38,722 nt of DNA from a virus. The number at the start of each line of letters is the position of its first letter. Within the stretch, counting starts at the first letter, position 1. The position numbers were made by a program, and so were the translations under genes. This document shows positions 23,570 to 30,827 of this stretch, one piece after another. Below the pieces are notes generated by a model, which saw only the letters and a list, made by a program, of their open reading frames with translations, searched no databases and was not told the origin of the DNA. The stretch spans positions 1 to 38,722 of IMG/VR virus record IMGVR_UViG_3300037119_009677; one strand, written 5' to 3'.

Positions 23570-23727
23570 AGCTTTCCCGCCAACTTCCAGTATAGAACCC
23601 TGATCCATTCCAGTAGGCTCCCTGAGGTCGCAAGTTTGATCTGGTGCCCGAGGCAAACGCCCCGGTCTATGTCCGTCCTCCGCAGCAGCCGCTGGTCCTG
23701 GCTGCACCGGTATAGGGGTAGGCTCAT
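23566..23727 (-). CDS. Small protein preceding the glycosyltransferases
   Basis: A 53-codon gene read directly from the gap. The product has the pattern YRCSQDQRLLRR...GVCLGHQIKLATSGSLLEW...WKLAGKL, with C8, C25 and H28, and a basic, tryptophan-containing amphipathic C-terminus. I recall similar short phage proteins carrying a C-x-GH and a SLLEW helix, without known function. GAGGGG lies eight bases before ATG 23727, and its TGA overlaps the downstream GTG start. The coding frame is open and has plausible residue composition throughout. Confidence 0.62.
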   Translation of the reverse strand: MSLPLYRCSQDQRLLRRTDIDRGVCLGHQIKLATSGSLLEWIRVLYWKLAGKL

Positions 23728-23746
23728 GTCTGTGCCCCTCTACCGT

Positions 23747-24172
23747 TTACAGCGCGCGGATGAAGCCGCGCCAGTACCCGACGCCGGACGTGGCGTTGTC
23801 CATGACCATGATCGGTCCGAAGGCGAAGGACTGACCGTTGGAGTGGAACGACGCCTGACCCGCGACCGGACCGACGATCATGCCGGCCGCGGAGGCCGAC
23901 ACGTTGACGGCGACCTGCCCCGCGATGGAGGCCCGGAAGCCGTAGACCTGCACCAGCTGGTACGCGTCCGCCGCCGCGTCGGCGTCGATGACGCCGGCGA
24001 AGAGGTTGAGGTTCGACGTCGCGGGCTTGTTGAAGGCGTTCCCGAGGGACGCCGCCGCGACGATCGACTCCCAGCACACGAGGGTGTTGCCCACCGTGGT
24101 GCCGGTGCTGACGTTCTGCCCGATCACGAACACCTTCTCGGCGTCCGTCCGATTCAGCTGTTGCAGTAGCAT
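23747..24172 (-). CDS. Putative head decoration or minor capsid protein
   Basis: A 141-residue protein, Ala/Gly/Ser/Val-rich and beta-patterned: GNTLVCWESIVAAASLGNAF, VIDADAAADAYQLVQVYGFRASIAG, then SFAFGPIMVMD. It follows the capsid protein and a small beta protein in the late operon, so a capsid decoration or head-completion role is likely. No family is recognised. Confidence 0.6.
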   Translation of the reverse strand: MLLQQLNRTDAEKVFVIGQNVSTGTTVGNTLVCWESIVAAASLGNAFNKPATSNLNLFAGVIDADAAADAYQLVQVYGFRASIAGQVAVNVSASAAGMIVGPVAGQASFHSNGQSFAFGPIMVMDNATSGVGYWRGFIRAL

Positions 24173-24210
24173 TTCGTTCTCTCCATTACGTGGCGTTTAT
24201 TTTCACTGGC

Positions 24211-24232
24211 GGGCCCGGAGGCCCCGTTTTTT
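24211..24232 (+). terminator. Rho-independent-like terminator facing rightward
   Basis: A GGGCC/GGCCC stem (24211-24215 with 24220-24224, loop CGGA) is followed after two bases by six T residues at 24227-24232. This orientation terminates rightward transcription, although every gene here runs leftward. It lies in the 73-base gap between two head genes. On the leftward strand there is no T-run after the hairpin. It may block antisense transcripts or act as an RNA-processing hairpin for the capsid message. Confidence 0.45.
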
Positions 24233-24245
24233 CACTGACCCACGC

Positions 24246-24521
24246 TTACGCGCTGATGATGCTGAACGTCCCGGCCGTGACGTCGGCCGAGTTGTAGACC
24301 GTCAACGTCACGATGCCCGCCGTTCCGGCCGGCGAGACCGCCACCGCGGGCTGGTACTCCCCCGAGGTGATGTTGGGAAGGAACTGCGCCTGGTACACCT
24401 TCCCGGCCGCCAGGGTGAGTGTGCCGGCCGCGTCCGCCTGCGCCCCGGTCCAGTCCCCGACGGTCAGCCGCAGGTTGCCCCCGAGGGAGCAGGACCTGAC
24501 GTTCGAAGTCGCGAATGCCAT
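24246..24521 (-). CDS. Small beta-rich head protein
   Basis: A 91-residue protein immediately downstream of the major capsid gene. The pattern is LRLTVGDWTG...AGTLTLAAGKVYQAQFLPN, then VAVSPAGTAGIVTLTVYNSADVTAGTFSII, an all-beta sandwich-like composition. An AAGGAGGGG ribosome binding site precedes ATG 24521. Its position suggests a decoration (cement) protein on the capsid surface; a strong ribosome binding site fits a high-copy product. Confidence 0.62.
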   Translation of the reverse strand: MAFATSNVRSCSLGGNLRLTVGDWTGAQADAAGTLTLAAGKVYQAQFLPNITSGEYQPAVAVSPAGTAGIVTLTVYNSADVTAGTFSIISA

Positions 24522-24530
24522 GTCCCCTCC

Positions 24531-25499
24531 TTAGGCAGTGATGCCCGTCAGCTTTCCGAGCCGGCGGATGTTGTCGGAGGCCAGCTGGCCGGCCCAGAGG
24601 ATCTGGGCGGTCTTCGCGTCCTGGTTCTCCGGCTTGATGAACGGCGTGGTGATGAAGTTCGTGCCCTTGGAGGTCACGAGCTTCAGCGAGTCGGACGACA
24701 GCATGAACAGCGTGCCGGCGGGAGTGTTCGGGTCGTACGTGAACGTGGCGCCCTTGTAGCGCAGGTTCTCGAATCCGGCCCCGGCCATCTTCTCGTCGGT
24801 GAAGCGCTGCTGCGGCTGGAGGGCGGCCTCGTAGAACTGATAGGCCGTCTGATCCGAGCAGATGAAGTCCGGAGCCCCGCCCGAGAGGCTCTGGTTGCTG
24901 ATGTTGTTGTACAGCGCGCGCATGTCGGCGAGGCCGCGGGCAGCGAACGAGCCCGAGGCCGTGACCTGCGCCTGCCACCAGCTGTTGGACGACTTCGCCA
25001 CGTTGCCGATGGACGTTGAGGCGTCCACTAAGGTAACGAGCGTGTTCATGTTGGTGCCGGTGACCGCCGACGCCCACATGTCGATGTCCAGCTTGTCTCG
25101 CAGAGACATCTCGGCCTGCTTGATCTTCGACTCGAGGATCTTGATGACCGCGCTGTCCCCGACGTTCTGGATGCGCTCCTCGAGGCCGCTGATCGTCACC
25201 GTCGCCGCGTACTGGGACCAGATGTACTGCGCGGCCGTGAGGCCTTCCTGGGGCGTGACGTCGATGATGCCGTAGCCCGAGTAGGACTTCGCGGTCGTGT
25301 TCTTGCCGTACATCAGGGGCACGACGAGCGACGCCCCGCCGTCTTCCGTGATCTTCGCCTTGCTCTTCAGCCACATGAAGAGCGGGATCTTGGTGAAGAT
25401 GTTGTCTGCGAACTTCTTGCGCACCGCCGAAAGCGTGGTCGATAGAAGAGCGTCGACGTTGCTCGGGCCGTACGTGAACAGCTGTCCGGGAACTGCCAT
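24531..25499 (-). CDS. Major capsid protein, HK97-fold
   Basis: A 322-residue protein in the classic place after the scaffold gene. The N-terminal arm (LSTTLSAVRKKFADNIFTKIPLFMWLK), followed by GGASLVVPLMYGKN, resembles capsid proteins of short-tailed phages with a separate scaffold. QNVGDSAVIKILESKIKQAEMSLRDKLD is the spine helix. GGAPDFICSDQTAYQFYEAALQP and later KGATFTYDPNTPAGTLFMLS form the A-domain pattern. GAGGAAAC precedes ATG 25499. No protease gene is seen, so uncleaved assembly on a scaffold is likely. Confidence 0.85.
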   Translation of the reverse strand: MAVPGQLFTYGPSNVDALLSTTLSAVRKKFADNIFTKIPLFMWLKSKAKITEDGGASLVVPLMYGKNTTAKSYSGYGIIDVTPQEGLTAAQYIWSQYAATVTISGLEERIQNVGDSAVIKILESKIKQAEMSLRDKLDIDMWASAVTGTNMNTLVTLVDASTSIGNVAKSSNSWWQAQVTASGSFAARGLADMRALYNNISNQSLSGGAPDFICSDQTAYQFYEAALQPQQRFTDEKMAGAGFENLRYKGATFTYDPNTPAGTLFMLSSDSLKLVTSKGTNFITTPFIKPENQDAKTAQILWAGQLASDNIRRLGKLTGITA

Positions 25500-25519
25500 G
25501 TTTCCTCCTTACTGCGTTT

Positions 25520-26326
25520 TCAGTCGCCTATCTCGTCGAACTCCGGGACAGGACGTCCGGCCCTGATGGCTTCCGCCACCATATTCATCGCTTCCTCGCG
25601 GTTCTTCGCGACGACTCGGGCCCCCTTGGCCGCCGTCGTCACTCCCGGGCGCTCCACCGTGGCCTTCTTCTTGCCGTCCACGATGCCGCGCGCCCTGCGG
25701 TCCGCCTCCTCGTTGATCGTCTCGTGCTTGGCGAGCTTGTACGCGTCCTCGAAGGACAGCCCAGGGTACTTCCTGATCAGCGGCTCGATCAGCCCGCGCT
25801 TGTCCAGCTCCTTGAAGTCCGGGTACTTCGCCACGGTCTGCTGGAGCTCCGTGACCTTCGAGGTGAACTCGTTGTGCTGGTTCACCCGCTCCAGCTGCGG
25901 GGCCACCTGCTCCTTCAGCAGGTGCTGCGCCGCCTGCATGACCGTCTCCTGGAACTTGCCCTTGTCGCCGCTGAGGATGGCGGCGAACGCCTCGTCCGAC
26001 ACCTCGAAGGGCTTGGCCGGCGCCGGCTTGCGCAGGCCCTCGGCCCACTGCTGGAAGCGGGGGTCGTTGCGCACGCCCTCCCACTCCTGGGCGGCGGCGC
26101 GGTGGCGCTCGTAGTCGGCGTACTTGGCCGCCGCCTCCGTCGCAGCCGCCTCGCGCTGCTTGGTGACGTAGCCCTTGATCTCGGCGGGCAGCGCCTCCGG
26201 GTCGAACTGCTTCGTGGCCGGCGCCCCTGCGGGCGCGGCGCTGCCGGCCTCGGGAGCCCCCTCCGCGGGGGCGGCCTCTACGGGTGCGGGTGCGGTCTCG
26301 GTGACTGGCTCAATTGCCGTCGTCAT
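25520..26326 (-). CDS. Capsid scaffolding protein
   Basis: A 268-residue protein of low complexity and high charge. A Pro/Ala/Glu-rich N-terminus (about 1-50) precedes Ala/Glu/Lys-rich helices with coiled-coil character (KQREAAATEAAAKYADYERHRAAAQEW). The C-terminus is basic then acidic (KNREEAMNMVAEAIRAGRPVPEFDEIGD). Composition and the location directly upstream of the major capsid gene are typical of podovirus scaffolds. ATG 26326 is selected from the GGAGG nine bases upstream; the frame further upstream is Arg/His-rich shadow. It overlaps the preceding small gene by 17 bases. Confidence 0.78.
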   Translation of the reverse strand: MTTAIEPVTETAPAPVEAAPAEGAPEAGSAAPAGAPATKQFDPEALPAEIKGYVTKQREAAATEAAAKYADYERHRAAAQEWEGVRNDPRFQQWAEGLRKPAPAKPFEVSDEAFAAILSGDKGKFQETVMQAAQHLLKEQVAPQLERVNQHNEFTSKVTELQQTVAKYPDFKELDKRGLIEPLIRKYPGLSFEDAYKLAKHETINEEADRRARGIVDGKKKATVERPGVTTAAKGARVVAKNREEAMNMVAEAIRAGRPVPEFDEIGD

Positions 26327-26558
26327 TGGGTGGTGCCTCCGGTGCGACTTCGTCCGCCGGCGCCTCTTCATTCTGTTGGGCGCCGAGCAGCTGCAAGATC
26401 TGGTCCAGCTTCGCGTCCATCGCCGCGAACTTCTCCACGACCGCGTCGCCGGGGCCCGCCTCGGGCGCCGCGGGCCCGGCCGGCACGGCCTGCGGCACGG
26501 GCGAGGGGCCGCCTCCTTCCTGGCGGCTCTTCTGCAACGCGGCGATCATGGGGTTCAA
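26310..26558 (-). CDS. Small helical protein upstream of the scaffold
   Basis: An 82-residue protein with a Pro/Gly/Ala-rich middle, a single predicted helix (AVVEKFAAMDAKLDQILQLLGAQQ) suited to oligomerisation, and an acidic Pro-rich tail. It overlaps the scaffold start by 17 bases and the upstream gene by four (ATGA). It may be a scaffold partner or assembly chaperone. No family is recognised. Confidence 0.6.
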   Translation of the reverse strand: MNPMIAALQKSRQEGGGPSPVPQAVPAGPAAPEAGPGDAVVEKFAAMDAKLDQILQLLGAQQNEEAPADEVAPEAPPNDDGN

Positions 26559-27172
26559 GGTTGGCTCCTGTACTGCTGAAGCGCGGCCGCGGCGGGGTTC
26601 CAGGGCTGCAGGACCCCAAGGTTGCGGTCAGGCGCGTACTGCGGCTGCTTGGCTGAGATCTTGCCGTTCTCGATGGCGCCGGCCATGAAGCGGTAACCGG
26701 GCTGGCCCTGCTCCCCGAAGTGGAAACCGTCCGGCGCGGCGGCCTCCGACATGCGGGCGTCGCCCGGCGCGGTGGCGAACTCGTAGGGCTTCGGCCCCGT
26801 CTGCCCCGCCTCGTAGTTGTTGCCGTTGACGTTGTACTCCCTGCCGTTGACCCACTGCGTGGCGTTGCCGACCGCGGGGGCGGCCGGCTGCCGCGACCCG
26901 ATGACGGTCTTCCCGGGTAGGTACGGCATCCACTTGCCGCCGCTGAAGTACCCCTGCAGGTAGGGGTTCACGCCGGGGTCTAGGCCGTCCAGCTTGTTCT
27001 CGCGCGTGAACCCGGTGGGGTAGGGGGTGGCGTTGGGGTTCCAGATGTTGTTCTCGAAGCCCCCGGAGGTGGACTCGACGGGGAGCGTCATGTAGCCCAT
27101 GCTGCCGGTGTTCTGGCCGGAGGCGGCGTCGTAGCCGGGCACTTGGTACTGCGGCAGGTACGGTGTGGGCAT
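26555..27172 (-). CDS. Hypothetical Tyr/Pro/Gly/Asn-rich protein
   Basis: A 205-residue protein with abundant Tyr, Pro, Gly and Asn and little predicted helix: YLPQYQVPGYDAASG, NNIWNPNATPYPTGF, NPYLQGYFSGGKW, REYNVNGNNYEAG. The composition suggests an extended, surface-exposed virion protein or disordered linker. It lies between portal and scaffold genes. The N-terminus has no signal peptide. No family is recognised. Confidence 0.55.
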   Translation of the reverse strand: MPTPYLPQYQVPGYDAASGQNTGSMGYMTLPVESTSGGFENNIWNPNATPYPTGFTRENKLDGLDPGVNPYLQGYFSGGKWMPYLPGKTVIGSRQPAAPAVGNATQWVNGREYNVNGNNYEAGQTGPKPYEFATAPGDARMSEAAAPDGFHFGEQGQPGYRFMAGAIENGKISAKQPQYAPDRNLGVLQPWNPAAAALQQYRSQP

Positions 27173-27181
27173 CCCCCTCCC

Positions 27182-27367
27182 CTAGTCCACTTTCGTGGAG
27201 TGTATCTTCGCCAGGTACCCCTGGCTGAAGTGCAGGGTGATGTTCCCGTTCACTTCCTCTTTCCTGAACTCCTCCAGCAGGTCGCCGAAGCGGCCGCGGA
27301 GGTCCTTCTTGTTCTGCGTCGACTGGTACACGAACAGCACCCGCTCAGTATTGGTCACGGGCGCCAT
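27182..27367 (-). CDS. Small hypothetical protein near the portal gene
   Basis: A 61-residue alpha/beta protein (ERVLFVYQSTQNKKDLRGRFGDLLEEFRKEEVNGNITLHFSQGYLAKIHSTKVD). It overlaps the zinc-ribbon gene by 23 bases. Function unknown; head-assembly context only. Confidence 0.55.
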   Translation of the reverse strand: MAPVTNTERVLFVYQSTQNKKDLRGRFGDLLEEFRKEEVNGNITLHFSQGYLAKIHSTKVD

Positions 27368-27617
27368 GCACCTTGTCTCCCACTTCCCTCACCCCGAGGG
27401 TCTTCATCAGCATCGCCTTGTGCTCCCTGCTCCTGACGAACGTCCCCTTGGGCGACTTCTCGGGGTCGGCGAGGTGCGGCTCGAAGCCGGGCTTCCTGAA
27501 GTAGACGTCCGAGAACTTGAAGGAGCTGGCGGAGCCGCAGGCGTCGCACGTCATCGCCCCGCCCAGTGACCAGCTGCCCCTGCTCGCCCTCTTGTTGCCG
27601 CACCCGGTGCAGATCAT
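27345..27617 (-). CDS. Conserved phage zinc-ribbon protein
   Basis: A 90-residue protein with an N-terminal zinc ribbon (C-x2-C at MICTGCGNK and C-x2-C at TCDACGS) followed by DVYFRKPGFEPHLADP and FVRSREHKAMLMKTLGVREVGD. The second part matches a small phage protein family commonly placed beside portal genes: FRKP, then SR-x2-K and L-x-LGV-x-E-x-GD. Function is unproven. It has its own promoter-like sequence immediately upstream (27627-27643) with GAGGGG as ribosome binding site, suggesting it starts a transcription unit within the late block. Confidence 0.72.
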   Translation of the reverse strand: MICTGCGNKRASRGSWSLGGAMTCDACGSASSFKFSDVYFRKPGFEPHLADPEKSPKGTFVRSREHKAMLMKTLGVREVGDKVHGARDQY

Positions 27618-27660
27618 CGCCCCTCCATTATAGCCCCATTATAGGGAAAAGTACATGGGG
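27618..27660 (-). promoter_or_regulatory. Leftward promoter region with two tandem TATAAT boxes
   Basis: On the leftward strand, perfect TATAAT hexamers lie at 27643-27638 and 27632-27627. The proximal one is embedded in GGCTATAATGGAGGGGCGATG, which closely matches the sequence in front of the first leftward gene at 34472. A TGTAC element sits just upstream (about 27649-27654). No good -35 hexamer is seen, so it may depend on a phage factor or an extended arrangement. It would boost transcription of the zinc ribbon, scaffold and capsid genes downstream of the portal. Confidence 0.5.
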
Positions 27661-29451
27661 TCACTGGGGCAATAACGGGGGAGCCTGGTGGTGGACGACG
27701 TGCTGCGTCCTGTCGCCGCCCTGCGGCGGGGCCGGCTGCGGGGCCTCTGGCACCTGCGGGGCGTTCGGATCCACGCCCGGGCTACCCGGCTGTATCTGGC
27801 CGGCACCGGCCGCCGTCATCTGCTGGACCTGCTGGTCGTAGGCGTCGGCGACCTCCTTCATGTCCAGCTCGCGGAACAGCGCCTTGCCGAGGGCGAAGGA
27901 CGTGGGCGACCCGGGCAGTATGCCGAGCACCTGCGCCACCTGGGGGTTGAGCGTGCTCTCGATCAGCTTGACCTTGTTCTCGCGGTTGAGCGGCAGCGTC
28001 GAGCCGGCCTTGGCCTCGCAGTCGTACTCGCCCTTGATGTTCTCGTTGGTGAAGTAGATGCCGGTCTCGTCCATCTGCAGCCCAGGGAACGCCTCGGCTA
28101 TCTGCTCAGGCTCCATGCCCGTGATGCGGACGTACCGGGGCGTGGTCTGGAACTGCTTGATGAGGGATATGACCTTCATGGTCACCTCCTCCATGAAGTC
28201 CTCGAGCACGTCCTGCCGCGACGACTGCCTGATGCTGGTCCCGGCCTGCTGGCTCTGCAGCTCGAACTTGGTGTTGGTGTCCGTCTTCGCGACCCCGCCG
28301 CGCTCGGTCTCGTTCTGGCCGATGACCGCGTCGATGTCCTGCTGGATGAGGCTGTCTATCTGGAACGACTCCTTCTGGATGTCGGCGTACTGGATCGGGG
28401 TGGGCGGCGCCGAGCCGCGGGCCCGCTGGGTGATGGCGCCGTCGACGCCCTGGGCGAACTTCTCCATCTCCTCCTTCTCCATCGACCCCTTCTCGATGGA
28501 CAGCTGCCTGGACCACCGCTTGATGTGGTTGATCTGCGCCGCGCGCAGCTTGACCCGCTCGAGGATCTGTGCCTCGATGATGTAGATGTCGCTGAGGGGG
28601 TACGGCTCGCCTGGCACCATGTTCAGCTTGAGCATGGAGAACGGGAAACCCTTCATCTCGTAGACGTTCGGCCCCTCTCGGAGGTACTTGTCGGTGCCGT
28701 CGCACACGACGTAGATCATGTTGGTGTCCTTGTCGTGCACCTCCCAGAACTCGAAGAGGTCCAGGTCGTTGTCGCGCAGGCTGTCCTCCACCTTCTCGCC
28801 GCGCGAGTCGCGGGCGTGGACGTTGGGGCGCAGCCGCCCCGTGTTGGTGTACTTCGGGTCGGCCTTGACGTCGGCCAGCGGGCGGATCACGCGGTGGGCC
28901 AGCCACCTGCAGTCGTGCGGGGGGTCCTGGCTGAGGGTCACGTCGAAGACCACGTCCTCGTAGGGGACGTAGGCCACGAAGATCTCCTCGTCCTTGATGT
29001 ACTCGGAGGCCTCGTCGGGCGCCTCGCACTCGGTCTGGCCCAGCGTCCCTATGTACCCGTACTTCAGCCAGCCGTGGCCCACGAGGAACGTGTCGAGGAG
29101 GACGCGGAGGATCTGCTGCTTCAGGTTGAGCTGCCTGAAGATGTAGCCGATCGAGAGCTCCAGGATCTTGGCGCCCATGACCGACTGCGCCCCCTCGGGG
29201 TTGATGGACATGTGGGGGTCGCGGAAGTAGATCCGGGGGATGGCGGTCTGGACGTAGCCGTAGACCAGGTTGATCGGGGGCGCGTTCACGCCTCCGTTGT
29301 TGATCTTGTACTTGCCCTTGTACTCGTCGTGGATGCGCTTCCAGGCCTGGTCGTCGCGCACCTGGTCCCTGAACTTGAGGGAGCGGTTGATCCGCTTCAT
29401 CCACTGGGAAGCGGTGATGCGCTTGGGGTCGACGTCTGTCTTCGTGGCCAT
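27661..29451 (-). CDS. Portal protein
   Basis: A 596-residue protein. The N-terminus (TASQWMKRINRSLKFRDQVRDDQAWKRIHDEYKGKY) and then NLVYGYVQTAIPRIYFRDPHMSINPEG and LKYGYIGTLGQT follow the portal pattern of podovirus-type phages. The central DVVFDVTLSQDPPHDCRWLAHRVIRP and the long helix QILERVKLRAAQINHIKRW fit the stem region. The tail is Gln/Pro/Gly-rich, as in many portals. Twelve copies should form the DNA channel at the capsid vertex. ATG 29451 overlaps the upstream TAA by one base (TAATG). Confidence 0.85.
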   Translation of the reverse strand: MATKTDVDPKRITASQWMKRINRSLKFRDQVRDDQAWKRIHDEYKGKYKINNGGVNAPPINLVYGYVQTAIPRIYFRDPHMSINPEGAQSVMGAKILELSIGYIFRQLNLKQQILRVLLDTFLVGHGWLKYGYIGTLGQTECEAPDEASEYIKDEEIFVAYVPYEDVVFDVTLSQDPPHDCRWLAHRVIRPLADVKADPKYTNTGRLRPNVHARDSRGEKVEDSLRDNDLDLFEFWEVHDKDTNMIYVVCDGTDKYLREGPNVYEMKGFPFSMLKLNMVPGEPYPLSDIYIIEAQILERVKLRAAQINHIKRWSRQLSIEKGSMEKEEMEKFAQGVDGAITQRARGSAPPTPIQYADIQKESFQIDSLIQQDIDAVIGQNETERGGVAKTDTNTKFELQSQQAGTSIRQSSRQDVLEDFMEEVTMKVISLIKQFQTTPRYVRITGMEPEQIAEAFPGLQMDETGIYFTNENIKGEYDCEAKAGSTLPLNRENKVKLIESTLNPQVAQVLGILPGSPTSFALGKALFRELDMKEVADAYDQQVQQMTAAGAGQIQPGSPGVDPNAPQVPEAPQPAPPQGGDRTQHVVHHQAPPLLPQ

Positions 29452-30827
29452 TATCTTAGCTCCGTGACGCTGAATTGGTTGCCGAGCACAGCGCTCGACG
29501 TGAACGTGCAGGTGGCCCCGAAGGGCGAGATCATCGAGACGCACCAGGAGTGGCTGCCGGCGCCCGGGCTAGGGAACACGCGCACCGTGGTGGCGTTGCC
29601 GGATCCCCCAGCCGACGCGTTGTTGGACTTGCCCATGCCTATGGTGGAGGAGGCGGGGGATATGAACGCCCCGTCCTGCAGGAAGTTGATCACGCAGTAC
29701 TGCCCGGCCGCCCCAGAGTTGGTGATGTCGCCACTGTAGGCTACCTGGACCTGCGTGCCGGCGGACGTCGTGAGCGTGCCGGAGCCGTAGCACACCTTGA
29801 AGGTGGTCGTCTCTGTGGTGGCACCCGAGAGGTTGTAGGTCACCGTCGTCTGGGCGACGGGCAGGCCGGTCAACGCCGAGCCATTCCCGAAGAAGCCGCT
29901 GGCCGTCACCGACGACTTGCCGAGCACGTCGCTGGTGAACGTCTTCGATGACGCGTACGTGTTGGCCTCGCCGGCTATCCCCGTGAGCGCCGACCCGTCG
30001 CCGAAGAACGCCGAGGCGGTTATCGAGGACTTTCCGAGGACCGCGGCCGTGAACGTCTTGGACGAGGTGTACGTGTTGGACTCGGCGCTGGACAGCCCGG
30101 TCAGGGCGGAGCCGTTGCCGAAGAAGGCGGAGGCGGTGACCGAGGAGTTGCCCACGATTGTCCCCCGCACGTCGAGCGTGCCGGTCGGCTGGCTGGACCC
30201 GAGGCCTATCCCCACGCTCCCGCCCGACTTCATCAGGGACATGGTGCTGAAGCTGGGGCCCGACGCCCACTGCGCCGCGGCCCTGAACATACCGGCCTGC
30301 GTGTCGTAGTAGGCTAGCTGCCCCACGTCCCCGTCGTTGCCCCCGGGGCCGACGAACAGCCCCTGCCCCGCGGTCTGGTAGATCCCGCCGCCGGCGACGC
30401 GCTCGCCGCTGGCCCCGTCCATGAAGTAGCGGAGCGAGCGGGTCCCGTCGGAGAAGGTCACGACGTTGCCGAGGTCGGCCACCACCATGTTCGAGCGGGT
30501 GTTGGCGCCGTTGCGGAGGGTGAAGGGCTCGGCGTTCGGCAGGCGTAGGTACCCCTGGTTGTTGAACGAGAACAGGGGGATGCCGGTCACGTTGTAGAGG
30601 TTCCACAGGTCGGCGATGCCGGCGGTCGTGGAGGTGAACGAGGAGACGCCCAGGACGGAGAGGGTGGCGGTCGGGGAGGACGTGCCGATGCCGACCCGCA
30701 CGTTGGCGGTGTCCACGAAGATGGTGTTGGCCGAGGCCGCGAGGCCCTCCATCACGGTCCGCCTCTGGGCGGCCGCCGGCACGGCCATCGCCAGCAGGCT
30801 AAAGAGGAGTGGTAGTAATCGCGCCAT
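29451..30827 (-). CDS. Exported fibre-like repeat protein
   Basis: A 458-residue protein with a Sec signal peptide (MARLLPLLFSLLAMAVPAAAQ). VRVGIGTSSPTATLSVLG and GSVGIGLGSSQPTGTLDVRG are the motifs that begin many tail-fibre and surface beta-helix proteins. Residues 226-325 hold three copies of a 38-40 residue repeat: SS(V/I)TAS(A/G)FFG(N/D)GSALTG(L/I) followed by NTY(T/A)SSKTFT. The C-terminal domain (330-458) has four cysteines and a C1q-like strand pattern ending in QFSVTELR. A signal peptide would send it to the periplasm or surface. A receptor-binding fibre is the alternative if the hydrophobic start is not cleaved. Confidence 0.68.
   Translation of the reverse strand: MARLLPLLFSLLAMAVPAAAQRRTVMEGLAASANTIFVDTANVRVGIGTSSPTATLSVLGVSSFTSTTAGIADLWNLYNVTGIPLFSFNNQGYLRLPNAEPFTLRNGANTRSNMVVADLGNVVTFSDGTRSLRYFMDGASGERVAGGGIYQTAGQGLFVGPGGNDGDVGQLAYYDTQAGMFRAAAQWASGPSFSTMSLMKSGGSVGIGLGSSQPTGTLDVRGTIVGNSSVTASAFFGNGSALTGLSSAESNTYTSSKTFTAAVLGKSSITASAFFGDGSALTGIAGEANTYASSKTFTSDVLGKSSVTASGFFGNGSALTGLPVAQTTVTYNLSGATTETTTFKVCYGSGTLTTSAGTQVQVAYSGDITNSGAAGQYCVINFLQDGAFISPASSTIGMGKSNNASAGGSGNATTVRVFPSPGAGSHSWCVSMISPFGATCTFTSSAVLGNQFSVTELR
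29853..30152 (-). repeat. Three tandem coding repeats of about 115 bases
   Basis: Within the fibre-like gene a unit of 38-40 codons is repeated nearly three times; the last copy is truncated. Each unit encodes a GSALTG(L/I) turn and an SSKTFT strand. Such repeats vary in number by recombination and are typical of trimeric beta-helix shafts. Confidence 0.75.

Noticed and set aside
23608-23707. N-terminal extension of the GT-A enzyme to 23707
   Set aside because: The extra residues are Pro/Arg/Gly-rich shadow of the 53-residue gene in another frame, and a coupled GTG start is available at 23569.
27688-29739. 683-codon rightward frame opposite the portal gene
   Set aside because: Leu/Val/Arg/His/Asp-rich antisense pattern; the portal reading is strongly supported.
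29853-30152. Tandem repeats considered as a CRISPR array
   Set aside because: Repeats are in frame, encode a conserved GSALTG(L/I) unit, and lack unique spacers of constant length between identical repeats.
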